This document shows, piece after piece, positions 25,222 to 34,963 of a stretch of 64,000 bases of DNA. This DNA comes from Peteryoungia ipomoeae (GTDB lineage: Bacteria > Pseudomonadota > Alphaproteobacteria > Rhizobiales > Rhizobiaceae): assembly GCF_004912165.1 (NCBI RefSeq), contig NZ_STGV01000002.1:584834-648833 (forward strand), given 5' to 3'. The notes beneath the pieces were generated by a model. That model saw only the letters and a list, made by a program, of their open reading frames with translations. It was not told the origin of the DNA and did no database searches. Every line of letters starts with the position of its first letter. Position 1 is the first letter of the stretch. The translations under genes and the position numbers were made by a program.

Positions 25222-26049
25222 ATGAACATGGTCGGTCGGGATAAAAGCGCGCAGCACAAAAGAATTGCAGTGGCAGTTGCCTTGATGGCAGGCCTATTGC
25301 TGGGCGTGACCGGCTGCGCCAGCAGCAAGAAACCTCTCACCACCGGTTCCATCCCCAAGCTGTCAAAACCCGTTGACTCCATGACGGAACCGGAACTGGC
25401 GCGCGCGGCAGAGGCCATCGGTCAATCCTACGAGCGCAATCCAATGGACCGGAATATCGGCCTTTCCTACGCCAATGTGCTGATGATGTCTGGTCGAAAT
25501 GCCCAGGCACTCGCGGTCATGCAGCAGGTGGCGATAGCGCATCCGAGCGACCGCGAGACGCTGGCCGCCCTCGGCAAGGCACAAGCCGCCGCCGGGCAGC
25601 TTGAAAAGGCACTTGGAACGATCGGGCGTGCACAGACACCAGACCGCCCCGACTGGCGGCTCTATTCCGCTGAAGGCGCCGTCCTCGACCAGCTCGGTCG
25701 GTCCAGCGAAGCCCGATCCCGTTATCGTATGGCACTGCAGATGCAGCCCAACGATCCGAGCGTTCTGTCGAACCTCGGCATGTCCTATGTTCTCTCCGGG
25801 GACCTCAAATCGGCGGAAACTCAGCTTCGCCAGGCGTCGCAGCAGCCGGGCGCCGACAGCCGCGTGCGCCAGAACCTGGCGCTGGTCATCGGCCTGCAGG
25901 GACGCTTCCAGGAGGCTGAACAGATCGCGTCCCAGGAACTGAACCCGCAGCAGGCGGCAGCAAACCTGCAGTACCTGCGTGGTATGCTGAGCCAGCAAAA
26001 TTCTTGGAAGCAGCTTGCCAAGGAAGACAAGGCGAAAAAGGCAAGCTGA
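25222..26049 (+). CDS. TPR lipoprotein, TadD-like
   Basis: A 275-residue protein with a lipoprotein signal ending in the lipobox GVTGC (Cys at residue 32). At least four tetratricopeptide repeats follow (about residues 75-255), for example LYSAEGAVLDQLGRSSEARSRYRMAL and VLSNLGMSYVLSGDLKSAE. It resembles TadD, the outer-membrane pilotin-like factor of Flp/Tad pili. The other tad genes are not in this window. The start at 25222 fits the lipoprotein signal. It converges with yigZ at a distance of 24 bases. Confidence 0.85.
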   Translation: MNMVGRDKSAQHKRIAVAVALMAGLLLGVTGCASSKKPLTTGSIPKLSKPVDSMTEPELARAAEAIGQSYERNPMDRNIGLSYANVLMMSGRNAQALAVMQQVAIAHPSDRETLAALGKAQAAAGQLEKALGTIGRAQTPDRPDWRLYSAEGAVLDQLGRSSEARSRYRMALQMQPNDPSVLSNLGMSYVLSGDLKSAETQLRQASQQPGADSRVRQNLALVIGLQGRFQEAEQIASQELNPQQAAANLQYLRGMLSQQNSWKQLAKEDKAKKAS

Positions 26050-26073
26050 CAAGGGAAATACCGGAAACAGCGT

Positions 26074-26661
26074 TCAATCCGGCAGGACGAGTCGACTCCG
26101 GCCACTGGTTAGATCCCGCAGCAACTCTGCTACCCGTGCCTCATCGCCTTGGCGGAGGCTCACGGTCAGCGTGACACCCTCGGCCTCAAACGTCTCCGAC
26201 AGAGTCAGGTGATCAACCGCCTGCAGCCGGGCCTTGACCAATGCCAGATCCGAAAAACTGCAGAAGGCCTCGGCGCTCGTCATTGGGATGACCTCCCTCT
26301 TCTCCGCCAGGCGCAACATTTCGGCAGCGGTGCCGCCGTAGGCTCGCATAAGACCACCGCTGCCCAAAAGGATTCCGCCGAAAAAGCGGGTGACCAAGAC
26401 AACGATCGCATCAAGAGCCTGACCGTCGATCGCCTGCAGGATCGGCTTTCCTGCGGTGCCTGATGGCTCCCCGTCATCGGAGAAGCGATACGTCTGGCCA
26501 AGCCGCCAGGCCCAGCAATTGTGATTGGCCGTCGGGTTCGAGCGGGCTGCGAGAAAGCTCCTTGCCTCCTCTTCGGAGCCGATGGGGGTTGCCATCGCTA
26601 TAAATCGGCTCTTCTTGATCTCTCGAACCTGTTCCACCTCATGTGCAAGGGTGAAGGCCAT
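26074..26661 (-). CDS. YigZ/IMPACT-family protein
   Basis: A 195-residue protein with the IMPACT/UPF0029 core: KKSRFIAMATPI near the N-terminus, then NHNCWAWRLG and FSDDGEPSGTAGKPIL, the family signature. The C-terminal about 65 residues are the DUF1949-like domain. The family contacts ribosomes or translation factors, but its bacterial function is not settled. It starts one base after the stop of the upstream hypothetical gene, so they form an operon. Confidence 0.9.
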   Translation of the reverse strand: MAFTLAHEVEQVREIKKSRFIAMATPIGSEEEARSFLAARSNPTANHNCWAWRLGQTYRFSDDGEPSGTAGKPILQAIDGQALDAIVVLVTRFFGGILLGSGGLMRAYGGTAAEMLRLAEKREVIPMTSAEAFCSFSDLALVKARLQAVDHLTLSETFEAEGVTLTVSLRQGDEARVAELLRDLTSGRSRLVLPD

Positions 26662-26662
26662 G

Positions 26663-27127
26663 TCACTTCCCGTCCGCAGCGACCCGGCCGAGAGGCGCAG
26701 CGAATTGGGCCTCATTGTCGCAAAGCCAACCTTCCAACGCCTTGACGACGGATAGCCGGAGCGCGGCTTTCATCGCAAGCGCACGGGCGAGCGATGGGTC
26801 ACGGGCGGAGAAACCAAGCTCGCCCATGATGGCCGAAGGCGTCATTCGCCGCTTGCGCATGACCATCTCGATCCGCGCAATGGTGGAGGGCAAGAGGTAG
26901 CGACCATTGGCAATGAGCAGCTCCGTCTCGCGGCCCATGTCTGCTGCAGCTTCGCTTGCAAGCACCGTCTCCTGATCCTCTAACGACGCCGTCATGGAGG
27001 TCTGATGTCCTGATGCACGCGACTCAGCGGCCACGAGATCAAGGAAGGCGCGACGTTCCTCGGGAGTGGTGACGCTCCAGGTTTTCAGCAGCTTCTTCAG
27101 ATGATTGGGTTTGATTTTCTTCGACAT
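26663..27127 (-). CDS. Hypothetical basic/helical protein upstream of yigZ
   Basis: A 154-residue protein without signal or membrane segments. It begins with a very basic segment (MSKKIKPNHLKKLLKTW) and is predominantly helical; the segment ARIEMVMRKRRMTPSAIMGELGF looks like a possible small DNA- or RNA-binding helix pair. I do not recognise the family with confidence. Tight spacing with yigZ (one base) suggests a linked role. Confidence 0.75.
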   Translation of the reverse strand: MSKKIKPNHLKKLLKTWSVTTPEERRAFLDLVAAESRASGHQTSMTASLEDQETVLASEAAADMGRETELLIANGRYLLPSTIARIEMVMRKRRMTPSAIMGELGFSARDPSLARALAMKAALRLSVVKALEGWLCDNEAQFAAPLGRVAADGK

Positions 27128-27377
27128 CGGGCTTTCCGTTGGTACTCCCTGCCTAGCCCGCCCCCGGCGCGAAGGCGAGAAAAAAAGTTAAGGAGGAGCA
27201 CATTCTGTTCAGAGCAAATTTTGCCTTTTGGTGCAGCGGGATCCGAGCCTTTGAAAGGGAATTTTGGCTGTCGCTCATTAGCAAAACACGGAGCAAGGCA
27301 AGCAGTCATTAACCTTTATTTTCTACTGAAAGAGGCTGTCACAGTGTTTTCGTATCTCGTCAGCGTTCAGGTTTTCG

Positions 27378-30300
27378 ATGCACCCTCCCCGTTACAATTC
27401 CGCTTTTCAGAACAATCAGTTGGGTGAGGACCAGGGACAGTCTCGGGCCGGAATGGGCACTGCTGCCGCCAATGGCGCAGCATCTCAGCCCAGCCGCGCT
27501 GCCGCAACCGACCAGATGGCCGCCAACCAGATTGAGGGGCATGACGACATGCCAGCCTGGCAATCAGCTTTTGTGCTTGGGCCAAATGTGCGGTTTACCC
27601 GTACGCCAGACCGCGTGGCTCAACCACGCAACGAACCCGAAACAATTGAGCCGGTTAACGTCCAGCGCGCGCAGGCAGTCCAACCTGCCGGCCAGTTTGC
27701 ACAGGCCCAACAACGGCCAGCGACCGAAGCACCGCCAGTTTTGCCTGCGGGCCGACCTGCTGTCCCGGCACAGAACGCACCGGTAGCAAGCTCGGCATTT
27801 GAAGCGATGCGGAAAGCGGCACCGGCGGCCACGCAACCTATGGGCCAGAATCGTGTGCCCGCCTCGGTGGTACTGCCGCAGCCTCCGGACGCTGTCGGCG
27901 CTCGCGCTCTCACCTATAAACTTCGCCGGGAACTGGCACGCCAGCAGGCCGAGCAAGCCGCCTGGGAGTCCTCTGTCGCGACAGAGACAGCGCACGGTTT
28001 CGTGCCGCAGTCATTGACGGTAAATCCCGCCCCCTTGGTCCAAGGCATGCGAAGTGCCATTGCCACGACTCAATCCGCAAGAGTTGGCGGCACTCAGACA
28101 ACCGGCTCCGCAATTACCCCAGCTTCCGTATCGCAATCGACTGCGATGCCGACTGTGAGCCAGCCCCCTGCAACGCCGATCACCCACGTGCCGCAGGTCA
28201 ACGCTCAAACCGCTCATCAGCCGATGCAGCAGTCTGCACAGGGTGTTTCAGATCAGACAGGGGTGGTCCGTCCCGCCCATGCGCGCAACGTGTTCTTCCG
28301 CCCTGCAGCGCCAGCGACGCAACCGATCGCGAGCGGTCAGCCGTCTGCGATGTTGTCGATGGGGAAGGCTAGCCCTCCTAGCGAAGCGGTATCGCCCGCT
28401 TATGGTCCACATATGACTGTGGGGCGTCCAGCAGGTGCTGTGTTGGCGTCTACACGCGGTCAGGCCCCTGCCACAGACCTTGCCACCGCACCGGCAATGG
28501 CAGCAGATCGGCCTGCATCCCAGCCGGAGACCGCCGCCATCGAAGCCCAGTCGCGCCTGCCGATCAGCGCCCTATTGTCGGACCACATCTTCTTCGAGGC
28601 CATGTTCGAGCCGGCAGAGCCCGCTGCCAGCGTGGCTGTCCACAGCACGCCCGTGGCAATGATTGCTGAACCAGCCGTTGAGCCGATGCAGCAGCAGACC
28701 TTGCCGCCCCGTATTGCCAACCGGACTGTCCGCTCCATCGAAGTTGCACTTCCGACAACACCGATATCGGTAACAGCGAAGCCTGGGATCCGGGTCGCCT
28801 GGCCGGCGTTCGATGCACCTGTTGGCTCTGTTGTCGCGCTTTATCGTGAAGTCGCACGGCGCGAAGTGTCTGGTATCGCTTTGGCCGTCGGCATGACGAC
28901 ATTGCCCATCGAACAGGTCGTGGCTGCACAAGTGGCCGCTCACTCGATCATACCGGTGTCGCATCCGGTGACCTCCGCACGCCAGCCGCTCTTCCGTGCT
29001 CAACAGGCGCTTGGCGAAGGCGAGTACGAACTGCCGCCGATCAAACTTCTGCAGCAGCCACCAGTCCGCACCACCACGACCATGACGGCCGAAGCGCTGG
29101 AACAGAGCGCCGGCCTTCTGGAAAGCGTGCTGGAGGATTTTGGCGTCAAGGGTGAAGTCATTGACGTGCGACCCGGCCCGGTCGTCACGCTTTACGAATT
29201 CGAGCCGGCACCCGGCGTCAAATCCTCCCGCGTGATCGGGATTTCCGACGACATCGCCCGCTCCATGTCGGCGCTTTCTGCCCGCGTCGCGGTCGTGCCC
29301 GGCCGCAACGTCATCGGCATCGAACTGCCGAACCCCGTGCGCGAGACCGTCTATCTGCGCGAACTGATTGAGACGCCTGAATATTCCGAGAGCCGCTACA
29401 AGCTGCCGGTTTGCCTCGGCAAGACCATCGGCGGTGAGTCCGTCATCGCGGAACTCGCCAAGATGCCGCATCTTCTGGTCGCCGGCACCACCGGTTCGGG
29501 CAAGTCGGTGGCGATCAACACGATGATCCTGTCGCTGCTCTACCGGTTCCGGCCGGACGAATGCCGCCTGATCATGGTCGATCCGAAGATGCTGGAACTC
29601 TCCGTCTATGACGGCATCCCGCATCTGCTGACCCCCGTCGTGACGGATCCCAAGAAGGCCGTGATGGCGCTGAAATGGGCGGTGCGCGAGATGGAGGATC
29701 GCTATCGCAAGATGAGCCGCCTCAGCGTGCGCAATATCGATGGCTACAATGCCCGCGCCGCACAGGCCCGCGAAAAGGGCGAGACGATCACCGTCAGCGT
29801 ACAGACCGGCTTCGACCGCCAGAGCGGCGAGATCGTCTACGAGGAACAGGAACTCGATCTGTCGCCGATGCCGTACATCGTCGTCGTGGTCGACGAGATG
29901 GCCGACCTGATGATGGTGGCCGGCAAGGAGATTGAAGGCGCGATCCAGCGACTGGCGCAGATGGCGCGTGCCGCTGGCATCCACCTGATCATGGCGACCC
30001 AGCGCCCGTCCGTCGACGTCATCACCGGCACGATCAAGGCCAACTTCCCGACCCGCGTCTCCTTCCAGGTGACCTCGAAGATCGACAGCCGCACCATTCT
30101 GGGTGAACCGGGTGCTGAACACCTGCTCGGTCAGGGCGACATGCTGCACATGGTTGGCGGCGGCCGCATTGCCCGCGTGCATGGTCCCTTCGTTTCCGAC
30201 GAGGAAGTCGAAAAGGTTGTGGCGCATCTAAAGCTGCAGGGACGGCCGGAATATCTCGGCACGGTGACCGAGGATGCGGACGAAGCCGAAGAGGAGCCCG

Positions 30301-30572
30301 AGGAAGATACCGCCGTGTTCGACAAGGGCGCCATGGCGGAAGAGGACGGCAACGACCTGTTCGACAAGGCGGTCAAGGTGGTTCTGCGCGACAAGAAATG
30401 CTCGACCTCCTACATCCAGCGCCGCCTTTCGATCGGCTATAACAAGGCTGCTTCGCTGGTGGAGCGCATGGAGCAGGAAGGCATCGTCGGCCCGGCGAAC
30501 CATGTGGGCAAGCGGTCCATCATCGTCGGCGGCCGCGAGGCAAGTCCGGTGGCCGAAGACTTCGACAATTGA
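27378..30572 (+). CDS. FtsK/SpoIIIE-family DNA translocase without N-terminal membrane domain
   Basis: A 1064-residue protein. Residues about 1-550 are a Pro/Ala/Gln-rich, probably disordered region with no membrane segment, unlike standard FtsK with four. The motor begins near residue 555 ([11 protein letters not shown], alpha domain). Walker A is GTTGSGKS at 703-710 and Walker B is [12 protein letters not shown]. The C-terminal gamma winged helix ([24 protein letters not shown]) reads KOPS-type DNA sequences. It should pump DNA during chromosome segregation or dimer resolution, perhaps as a soluble second FtsK. Codon use changes visibly near base 29,040: the motor is conserved and GC-rich, the linker is irregular. 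Confidence 0.9.
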   Translation: MHPPRYNSAFQNNQLGEDQGQSRAGMGTAAANGAASQPSRAAATDQMAANQIEGHDDMPAWQSAFVLGPNVRFTRTPDRVAQPRNEPETIEPVNVQRAQAVQPAGQFAQAQQRPATEAPPVLPAGRPAVPAQNAPVASSAFEAMRKAAPAATQPMGQNRVPASVVLPQPPDAVGARALTYKLRRELARQQAEQAAWESSVATETAHGFVPQSLTVNPAPLVQGMRSAIATTQSARVGGTQTTGSAITPASVSQSTAMPTVSQPPATPITHVPQVNAQTAHQPMQQSAQGVSDQTGVVRPAHARNVFFRPAAPATQPIASGQPSAMLSMGKASPPSEAVSPAYGPHMTVGRPAGAVLASTRGQAPATDLATAPAMAADRPASQPETAAIEAQSRLPISALLSDHIFFEAMFEPAEPAASVAVHSTPVAMIAEPAVEPMQQQTLPPRIANRTVRSIEVALPTTPISVTAKPGIRVAWPAFDAPVGSVVALYREVARREVSGIALAVGMTTLPIEQVVAAQVAAHSIIPVSHPVTSARQPLFRAQQALGEGEYELPPIKLLQQPPVRTTTTMTAEALEQSAGLLESVLEDFGVKGEVIDVRPGPVVTLYEFEPAPGVKSSRVIGISDDIARSMSALSARVAVVPGRNVIGIELPNPVRETVYLRELIETPEYSESRYKLPVCLGKTIGGESVIAELAKMPHLLVAGTTGSGKSVAINTMILSLLYRFRPDECRLIMVDPKMLELSVYDGIPHLLTPVVTDPKKAVMALKWAVREMEDRYRKMSRLSVRNIDGYNARAAQAREKGETITVSVQTGFDRQSGEIVYEEQELDLSPMPYIVVVVDEMADLMMVAGKEIEGAIQRLAQMARAAGIHLIMATQRPSVDVITGTIKANFPTRVSFQVTSKIDSRTILGEPGAEHLLGQGDMLHMVGGGRIARVHGPFVSDEEVEKVVAHLKLQGRPEYLGTVTEDADEAEEEPEEDTAVFDKGAMAEEDGNDLFDKAVKVVLRDKKCSTSYIQRRLSIGYNKAASLVERMEQEGIVGPANHVGKRSIIVGGREASPVAEDFDN

Positions 30573-30578
30573 CACGTT

Positions 30579-30611
30579 AAGGCCGCGTTTGCTGTTTGCG
30601 ATCGCGGCCTT
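30579..30611. terminator. Terminator hairpin after ftsK-like gene
   Basis: AAGGCCGCG (30579-30587) pairs perfectly with CGCGGCCTT (30603-30611) around a 15-base loop, seven bases after the stop. It lies between convergent genes and can serve both strands. Confidence 0.65.
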
Positions 30612-30655
30612 CCATCTGTTTGGCGGTAGACATCTGACGTGGCCGAAGCCGCCAG

Positions 30656-31657
30656 TCAGGCGGCGGCCGGGTTTCCGATGCTGCTGCGCCACTCCGCCGC
30701 TGACTGACCGTAAGTGCTGCGAAAGACGCGCGAGAAATGCGAGGCGTTGACGAAGCCGACGGAGACAGCAATCTCGATCAGGGGCGCCTTCGTGCGGGCC
30801 AGAAGATGGCGCGCACGCTCCAGCCGGATGCGCCGATAGATCGCCGAAGGTGAGCTTTTTGCCTTTTCGACGAACAGCCTTTCCAGCTGCCGGCGAGACA
30901 GGCCGACCGATGCGGCCATCTCCGCGATCGGCAGCATTTCCTCGACATTCTGCTCCATCATCAAGATGACCGCACGCAGTCGGCTGTCGTCGTAGTCCGT
31001 CGACAGTGGCCGGCGCGGCTGGATATCGAGATGACTGCGGGCCTTGTCGATCTGCAGCACCTCAAGGGCGTTGCGCTCCGCAGAAGGTCCGATATGGCGT
31101 CGGACGATATTTGCAGCCATATCGGCTGCGCTGCTGCCACCGGCGCAGGATCCCCGCCAGCGGTCCAGCTGGTAGATCCGATCCGCCCGCACGGCAAGGT
31201 CCGGGAAGCGTTCGCGAAATGCGTCGAAATGCAGCCAGCTGACACAGGTTTCGTGGCTGTCCATCAAGCCCGCTTCAGCAAGAATGAAGGTGCCAGTACA
31301 GACACCGATCAGGCGGACCTTCTTCGCTGCCGCCCGTTTGAGATAGGCGATCGTATCCTCGTCAACCGGATTTTCGCAGTTGAGCAGCCCTCCGACGACG
31401 ACGATATAGTCGAACTGCGTGGGATCGATCAGACCAGCCGTGGGGGCCACCTGGATGCCGCAGCTCGCGCTGATCAGATTGCCGCGACTGCTGAGAACCT
31501 GCCAGTCGGCAAAGCGGCGTCCCGATTTGTCAGTGTCGTCACTGGCCAGCCTTAGGGTATCGACGAAGAGCGAAAAGGCGGACAGGGTGAACGACCTGGC
31601 GAGGATAAAGCCGATCTTCAATCGTCCGCTGATCGTCGCGACCGTTGTTGCCTTCAT
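30656..31657 (-). CDS. GlxA-type AraC-family regulator (DJ-1/PfpI + HTH)
   Basis: A 333-residue regulator. Residues about 10-190 are a DJ-1/PfpI-like sensor domain (IGVCTGTFILAEAGLMD at the nucleophile-elbow position, and CAGGSSAADMAANIV). Residues about 225-325 are an AraC-type double helix-turn-helix ending with IAVSVGFVNASHFSRVFRSTYG. Relatives such as GbdR, CdhR and ArgR control catabolism of betaine, carnitine and amino acids. It is 202 bases downstream of ridA on the same strand, so it may regulate the peptide/RidA cluster, but this is inferred. Confidence 0.9.
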   Translation of the reverse strand: MKATTVATISGRLKIGFILARSFTLSAFSLFVDTLRLASDDTDKSGRRFADWQVLSSRGNLISASCGIQVAPTAGLIDPTQFDYIVVVGGLLNCENPVDEDTIAYLKRAAAKKVRLIGVCTGTFILAEAGLMDSHETCVSWLHFDAFRERFPDLAVRADRIYQLDRWRGSCAGGSSAADMAANIVRRHIGPSAERNALEVLQIDKARSHLDIQPRRPLSTDYDDSRLRAVILMMEQNVEEMLPIAEMAASVGLSRRQLERLFVEKAKSSPSAIYRRIRLERARHLLARTKAPLIEIAVSVGFVNASHFSRVFRSTYGQSAAEWRSSIGNPAAA

Positions 31658-31807
31658 TCCCTGCTCCCGAACTCAACGCGAACTGCGCGCAGTTTGTCAG
31701 AGAATTTTCGGTTTGCACACTGTTTCACCCTCAAGAATACGTTGGGATCCGGTTGCAAACCTCTCGGAAGGTGGGGCGTGACAGGCTGGTCAGGCTATTG
31801 GCAGCAA

Positions 31808-31838
31808 AATGCCCGCGTCCGGGAAGGACACGGGCATT
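31808..31838 (-). terminator. Terminator after ridA
   Basis: Bases 31808-31820 pair with 31826-31838 with one mismatch (13-bp stem, five-base loop). On the minus strand the hairpin follows the ridA stop by 22 bases and is followed by TTTT. It should end the peptide-importer operon, separating it from the GlxA-type regulator. Confidence 0.75.
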
Positions 31839-31859
31839 CGTCAACATAGGCACCGGAGC

Positions 31860-32255
31860 TCAGTCGATCGGCTTGTAGGCGATGACGTCCATCTCGACTT
31901 TCACGTCGACCATCATCGGCGATTCGACGGTGGAGCGGGCCGGTGGGTGATCGATGAAATGCTTTTGAAATACGGCGTTGAAGCTGGAGAAATCACGGGC
32001 ATCGTCAAGCCAGACATTTACCTTAACGACATGCTCGAGCGTGCAATCCGCAAGCGCGAGCACAGACTTGATGTTCTCGATGACCTGCTCGGTCTGGGCA
32101 ACGATATTGCCGACGATCACCTCGCCGTCGACCGTCGGGACCTGGCCCGAGACATAGACGAAATCTCCGGCGCGCACGGCCTTGGCGAAGGGGCGGCGCT
32201 GGCCGCCGGCCTGCGCATCGGCGACATCGTAACGGACTAAGGTTTTCTTGCTCAT
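31860..32255 (-). CDS. ridA: RidA/YjgF-family enamine/imine deaminase
   Basis: A 131-residue RidA-family protein. The ligand-binding arginine is in HPPARSTVES and the following KVEMDVIAYK strand supplies the acidic residue. RidA hydrolyses reactive 2-aminoacrylate and other enamines made by PLP enzymes; subfamilies act in catabolic operons. It starts 36 bases after the fused peptide ATPase gene, in the same transcript as the importer and M81 hydrolase. It may clear imine products of the imported peptides or amino acids. The start MSKKTLV is preferred over a five-residue extension. Confidence 0.88.
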   Translation of the reverse strand: MSKKTLVRYDVADAQAGGQRRPFAKAVRAGDFVYVSGQVPTVDGEVIVGNIVAQTEQVIENIKSVLALADCTLEHVVKVNVWLDDARDFSSFNAVFQKHFIDHPPARSTVESPMMVDVKVEMDVIAYKPID

Positions 32256-32291
32256 TTCAAGCTCTCTCATTGCTCTTGGGCGATGGTCAAC

Positions 32292-34097
32292 TCAGGCATC
32301 ATTCTGAACGAAATGCCCGGGCGAGACTTCCCGATAAGTTCGTTTCGGCGGGACATAGTCGAAGGACTTGACCGGGCTCTTTATCTCTTCCGTCAGCGGC
32401 GGAGGGGTCTGGCCCCGACGTTCTGGATCCGGAATTGGAACAGCCGAAATCAGGCGGCGCGTGTAAGGGTGCTGCGGATTGTCGAAAATCGATGCCCTCG
32501 GGCCGATCTCGACGATCTCGCCCAGGAACATGACGGCCACGCGGTGGCTCATCCGCTCGACGACGGCCATGTCGTGACTGATGAAGAGATAGGCCAGGCC
32601 ATGCTTCTCCTGCAGGTCCAGCATCAGGTTCGAGACCTGCGCCTTTACCGACACATCGAGAGCAGACACCGCCTCGTCGGCCACGATCAGTTTCGGGTCG
32701 AGAGCGAGCGCTCTGGCGATCGAGATGCGCTGCCGCTGACCGCCGGAAAACTCGTTCGGATGACGGCTCGCCATATCCGGCGCCAGCCCGACCTTTTGCA
32801 GCAGTTCGGCGACGCGATCCTTGGCGTCCCGCCGCCCCATGAGGCCATGGGCGAGGATCGGCTCGGCAATCGCGGAGCCGACGGTGATGCGCGGGTTGAG
32901 CGACGCGAACGGATCCTGGAAGATCATCTGCGCCTTGCGGCGCATCGCCCGAAGCTCACGCATGCCGGCCTTGGTGATGTCCTCGCCGGCAATCTCAATC
33001 CGCCCGGCCGACGGCGTGAGCAACCGGATGATGGCGCGACCGGTTGTCGACTTGCCGCAACCGCTCTCGCCGACAAGCGACAGGGTCTCGCCGGGGCGGA
33101 GATCGAAGGAGACGTGCTCCACCGCATGCACCCGGCCATGCGGCAGGTCGAAGCGCACGGCGAGATCGTCGACCTTGAGGATGGGCGGAACTGAGGCGGC
33201 AACCGTATTCATTTCCCGGCCATCGATCGCTTCTCCAGTCGCGCTATCGACTTCGGGGAAGCGCTTGGGTGCCTGCGTATCGCCCATCGTGCCGAGGCGC
33301 GGGATCGAGGCGAGCAGCGACTTCGTGTAGACCGCCTTCGGTGCTGCGAAGATCTCGTTCGTTTTGCCCGTCTCGACCATGTCGCCGCGGAACATCACCA
33401 CAGTGCGGTCAGCGATCTCGGCCACCACACCCATGTCGTGCGTGATGAAGAGGACGCCCATGTTCTCTTCCTGCTGCAGGTCACGCAGCAAATGCAGAAT
33501 CTCGGCCTGAATGGTGACGTCGAGCGCCGTCGTCGGCTCGTCCGCGATCAGCAACTTGGGACGGCAGGCGAGAGCCATCGCGATCATCACACGCTGACGC
33601 ATGCCGCCGGAGAATTTGTGCGGATACTCATGCAGCCGCGTCTTTGCCGCGGGAATGCGCACGCGCTCCATCAGGCGCAGGGTTTCGGCTTCCGCCGCCT
33701 TCCACGACAGACCGCGGTGGAGAACCAGCGCTTCGGCAATCTGGTTGCCAATCGTGTAGACCGGATTGAGTGACGTCATCGGCTCCTGGAAGATCATGCC
33801 GATGGACCCGCCGCGCACTTTGCGCATCTCGGCTTCGCTGACCTTCACGAGATCCGTGCCGTTCAACAGAATTCGCCCCTCGGTGCGCGACCGTCCGGGC
33901 GGCAGGAGACGCATGGTCGAGAGCGCGGTCACGCTCTTGCCCGAGCCGGATTCTCCCACGATGGCCACAGTCTCGCCAGCGTCAACATGCAGGTTGATAT
34001 CGCGGATGACGGTCTTCCAGCCCTCCTGCGTCTTGAAGGACGTCGTCAGGTTTTCGACGGATAGGACCGGCTGAACACGGGTCGAGTCATCGGTCAT
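32292..34097 (-). CDS. Dipeptide-type ABC importer, fused double ATPase (DppDF/GsiA-like)
   Basis: A 601-residue protein with two complete ATPase domains in tandem. Domain 1 (about 10-265) has Walker A GESGSGKS at 48-55, signature FSGGMRQR and Walker B LLIADEPTTALD. Domain 2 (about 305-575) has GESGCGKS, signature FSGGQRQR and LIVADEAVSALD. Each ends with an oligopeptide-type C-terminal extension (for example NPQHPYTRRLISAVPIPDP). It powers both permeases below. It starts two bases after the dppC-like gene. Confidence 0.92.
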   Translation of the reverse strand: MTDDSTRVQPVLSVENLTTSFKTQEGWKTVIRDINLHVDAGETVAIVGESGSGKSVTALSTMRLLPPGRSRTEGRILLNGTDLVKVSEAEMRKVRGGSIGMIFQEPMTSLNPVYTIGNQIAEALVLHRGLSWKAAEAETLRLMERVRIPAAKTRLHEYPHKFSGGMRQRVMIAMALACRPKLLIADEPTTALDVTIQAEILHLLRDLQQEENMGVLFITHDMGVVAEIADRTVVMFRGDMVETGKTNEIFAAPKAVYTKSLLASIPRLGTMGDTQAPKRFPEVDSATGEAIDGREMNTVAASVPPILKVDDLAVRFDLPHGRVHAVEHVSFDLRPGETLSLVGESGCGKSTTGRAIIRLLTPSAGRIEIAGEDITKAGMRELRAMRRKAQMIFQDPFASLNPRITVGSAIAEPILAHGLMGRRDAKDRVAELLQKVGLAPDMASRHPNEFSGGQRQRISIARALALDPKLIVADEAVSALDVSVKAQVSNLMLDLQEKHGLAYLFISHDMAVVERMSHRVAVMFLGEIVEIGPRASIFDNPQHPYTRRLISAVPIPDPERRGQTPPPLTEEIKSPVKSFDYVPPKRTYREVSPGHFVQNDA

Positions 34098-34099
34098 GA

Positions 34100-34963
34100 T
34101 CAGCTCTCCTTCGCAAGACGCGGATCGACGAGATCGCGCAGGCCGTCGCCCAGCAGCTGCAGCGACAGAACCGAGAAGACGATGGCAAGGCCTGGGAAGA
34201 TCATCAGCCAGGGCGCGTTGTTCATGTACTCACGACCCGAGGCAAGCATGGTGCCCCAGGTCGGCATGTCGGTGGATACACCAACACCGAGGAAGGACAG
34301 GCTGGCCTCCGCCAGCATCGCCGATGCGAAGACGAAGGTGGATTGCACGAGGATCGGCGACGCAAGGTTGAGCAGCACGTGGCGGACGAGGATCTGCCAG
34401 GTGGGCAGGCCCATGGCCACCGCGGCTTCGATATACGGGAGTTCGCGCAGAACCAGGGTCTGACCACGGATGATGCGGGCAAGACGCGGCGCATATGTGA
34501 TGCCGAGTGCCAGGATCACCGTCGATAGCGAGGGGCCGAGGGCTGCGACCAGCGCGATGGCGAGCAAGATGTCTGGAAACGACATCATGGCATCGAGCAG
34601 GCGCGAGATCGGCGCATCCAGACTGCGGAAGAAGCCGGCGGCCACGCCGAGGATGATACCGAGCACCGTCGAGATGGCGACGACGCCGAGGCTGACGAGG
34701 AGCGAGATGCGTCCGGCATAGATGGCGCGCGAGAAGATGTCGCGACCGAATTCGTCCGTGCCGAAGAGATGCGCGAGAGACGGCTCCTTCAACTTGTTGA
34801 CGATCGACAGCTTGTTGGGGGCGTAAGGCGCAATCGCGGGTGCGAGGAGCGCGGCCAGAACGACAACCGTCAGGATAACGGCACCGGCGAGCATGGCGCG
34901 ATTGCCGAACAGGCGACGCAGTCGGGCTGCCAAAGGCATGGTAGCGGAGGCCAGCGTGGTCAT
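34100..34963 (-). CDS. Dipeptide-type ABC permease (DppC-like)
   Basis: A 287-residue permease with about six membrane segments and the N-terminal GTDEFGRDIFSRAIYAGRISL motif of DppC/OppC. The EAA loop is ELPYIEAAVAMGLPTWQILVRHVLLN. Its start overlaps the stop of the dppB-like gene by four bases, so the two permeases are made together. Confidence 0.92.
   Translation of the reverse strand: MTTLASATMPLAARLRRLFGNRAMLAGAVILTVVVLAALLAPAIAPYAPNKLSIVNKLKEPSLAHLFGTDEFGRDIFSRAIYAGRISLLVSLGVVAISTVLGIILGVAAGFFRSLDAPISRLLDAMMSFPDILLAIALVAALGPSLSTVILALGITYAPRLARIIRGQTLVLRELPYIEAAVAMGLPTWQILVRHVLLNLASPILVQSTFVFASAMLAEASLSFLGVGVSTDMPTWGTMLASGREYMNNAPWLMIFPGLAIVFSVLSLQLLGDGLRDLVDPRLAKES

Noticed and set aside
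28572..30227. 551-codon open frame opposite the FtsK motor
   Set aside because: The plus strand encodes Walker motifs and the gamma domain; the antisense protein is His/Asp-rich shadow sequence.
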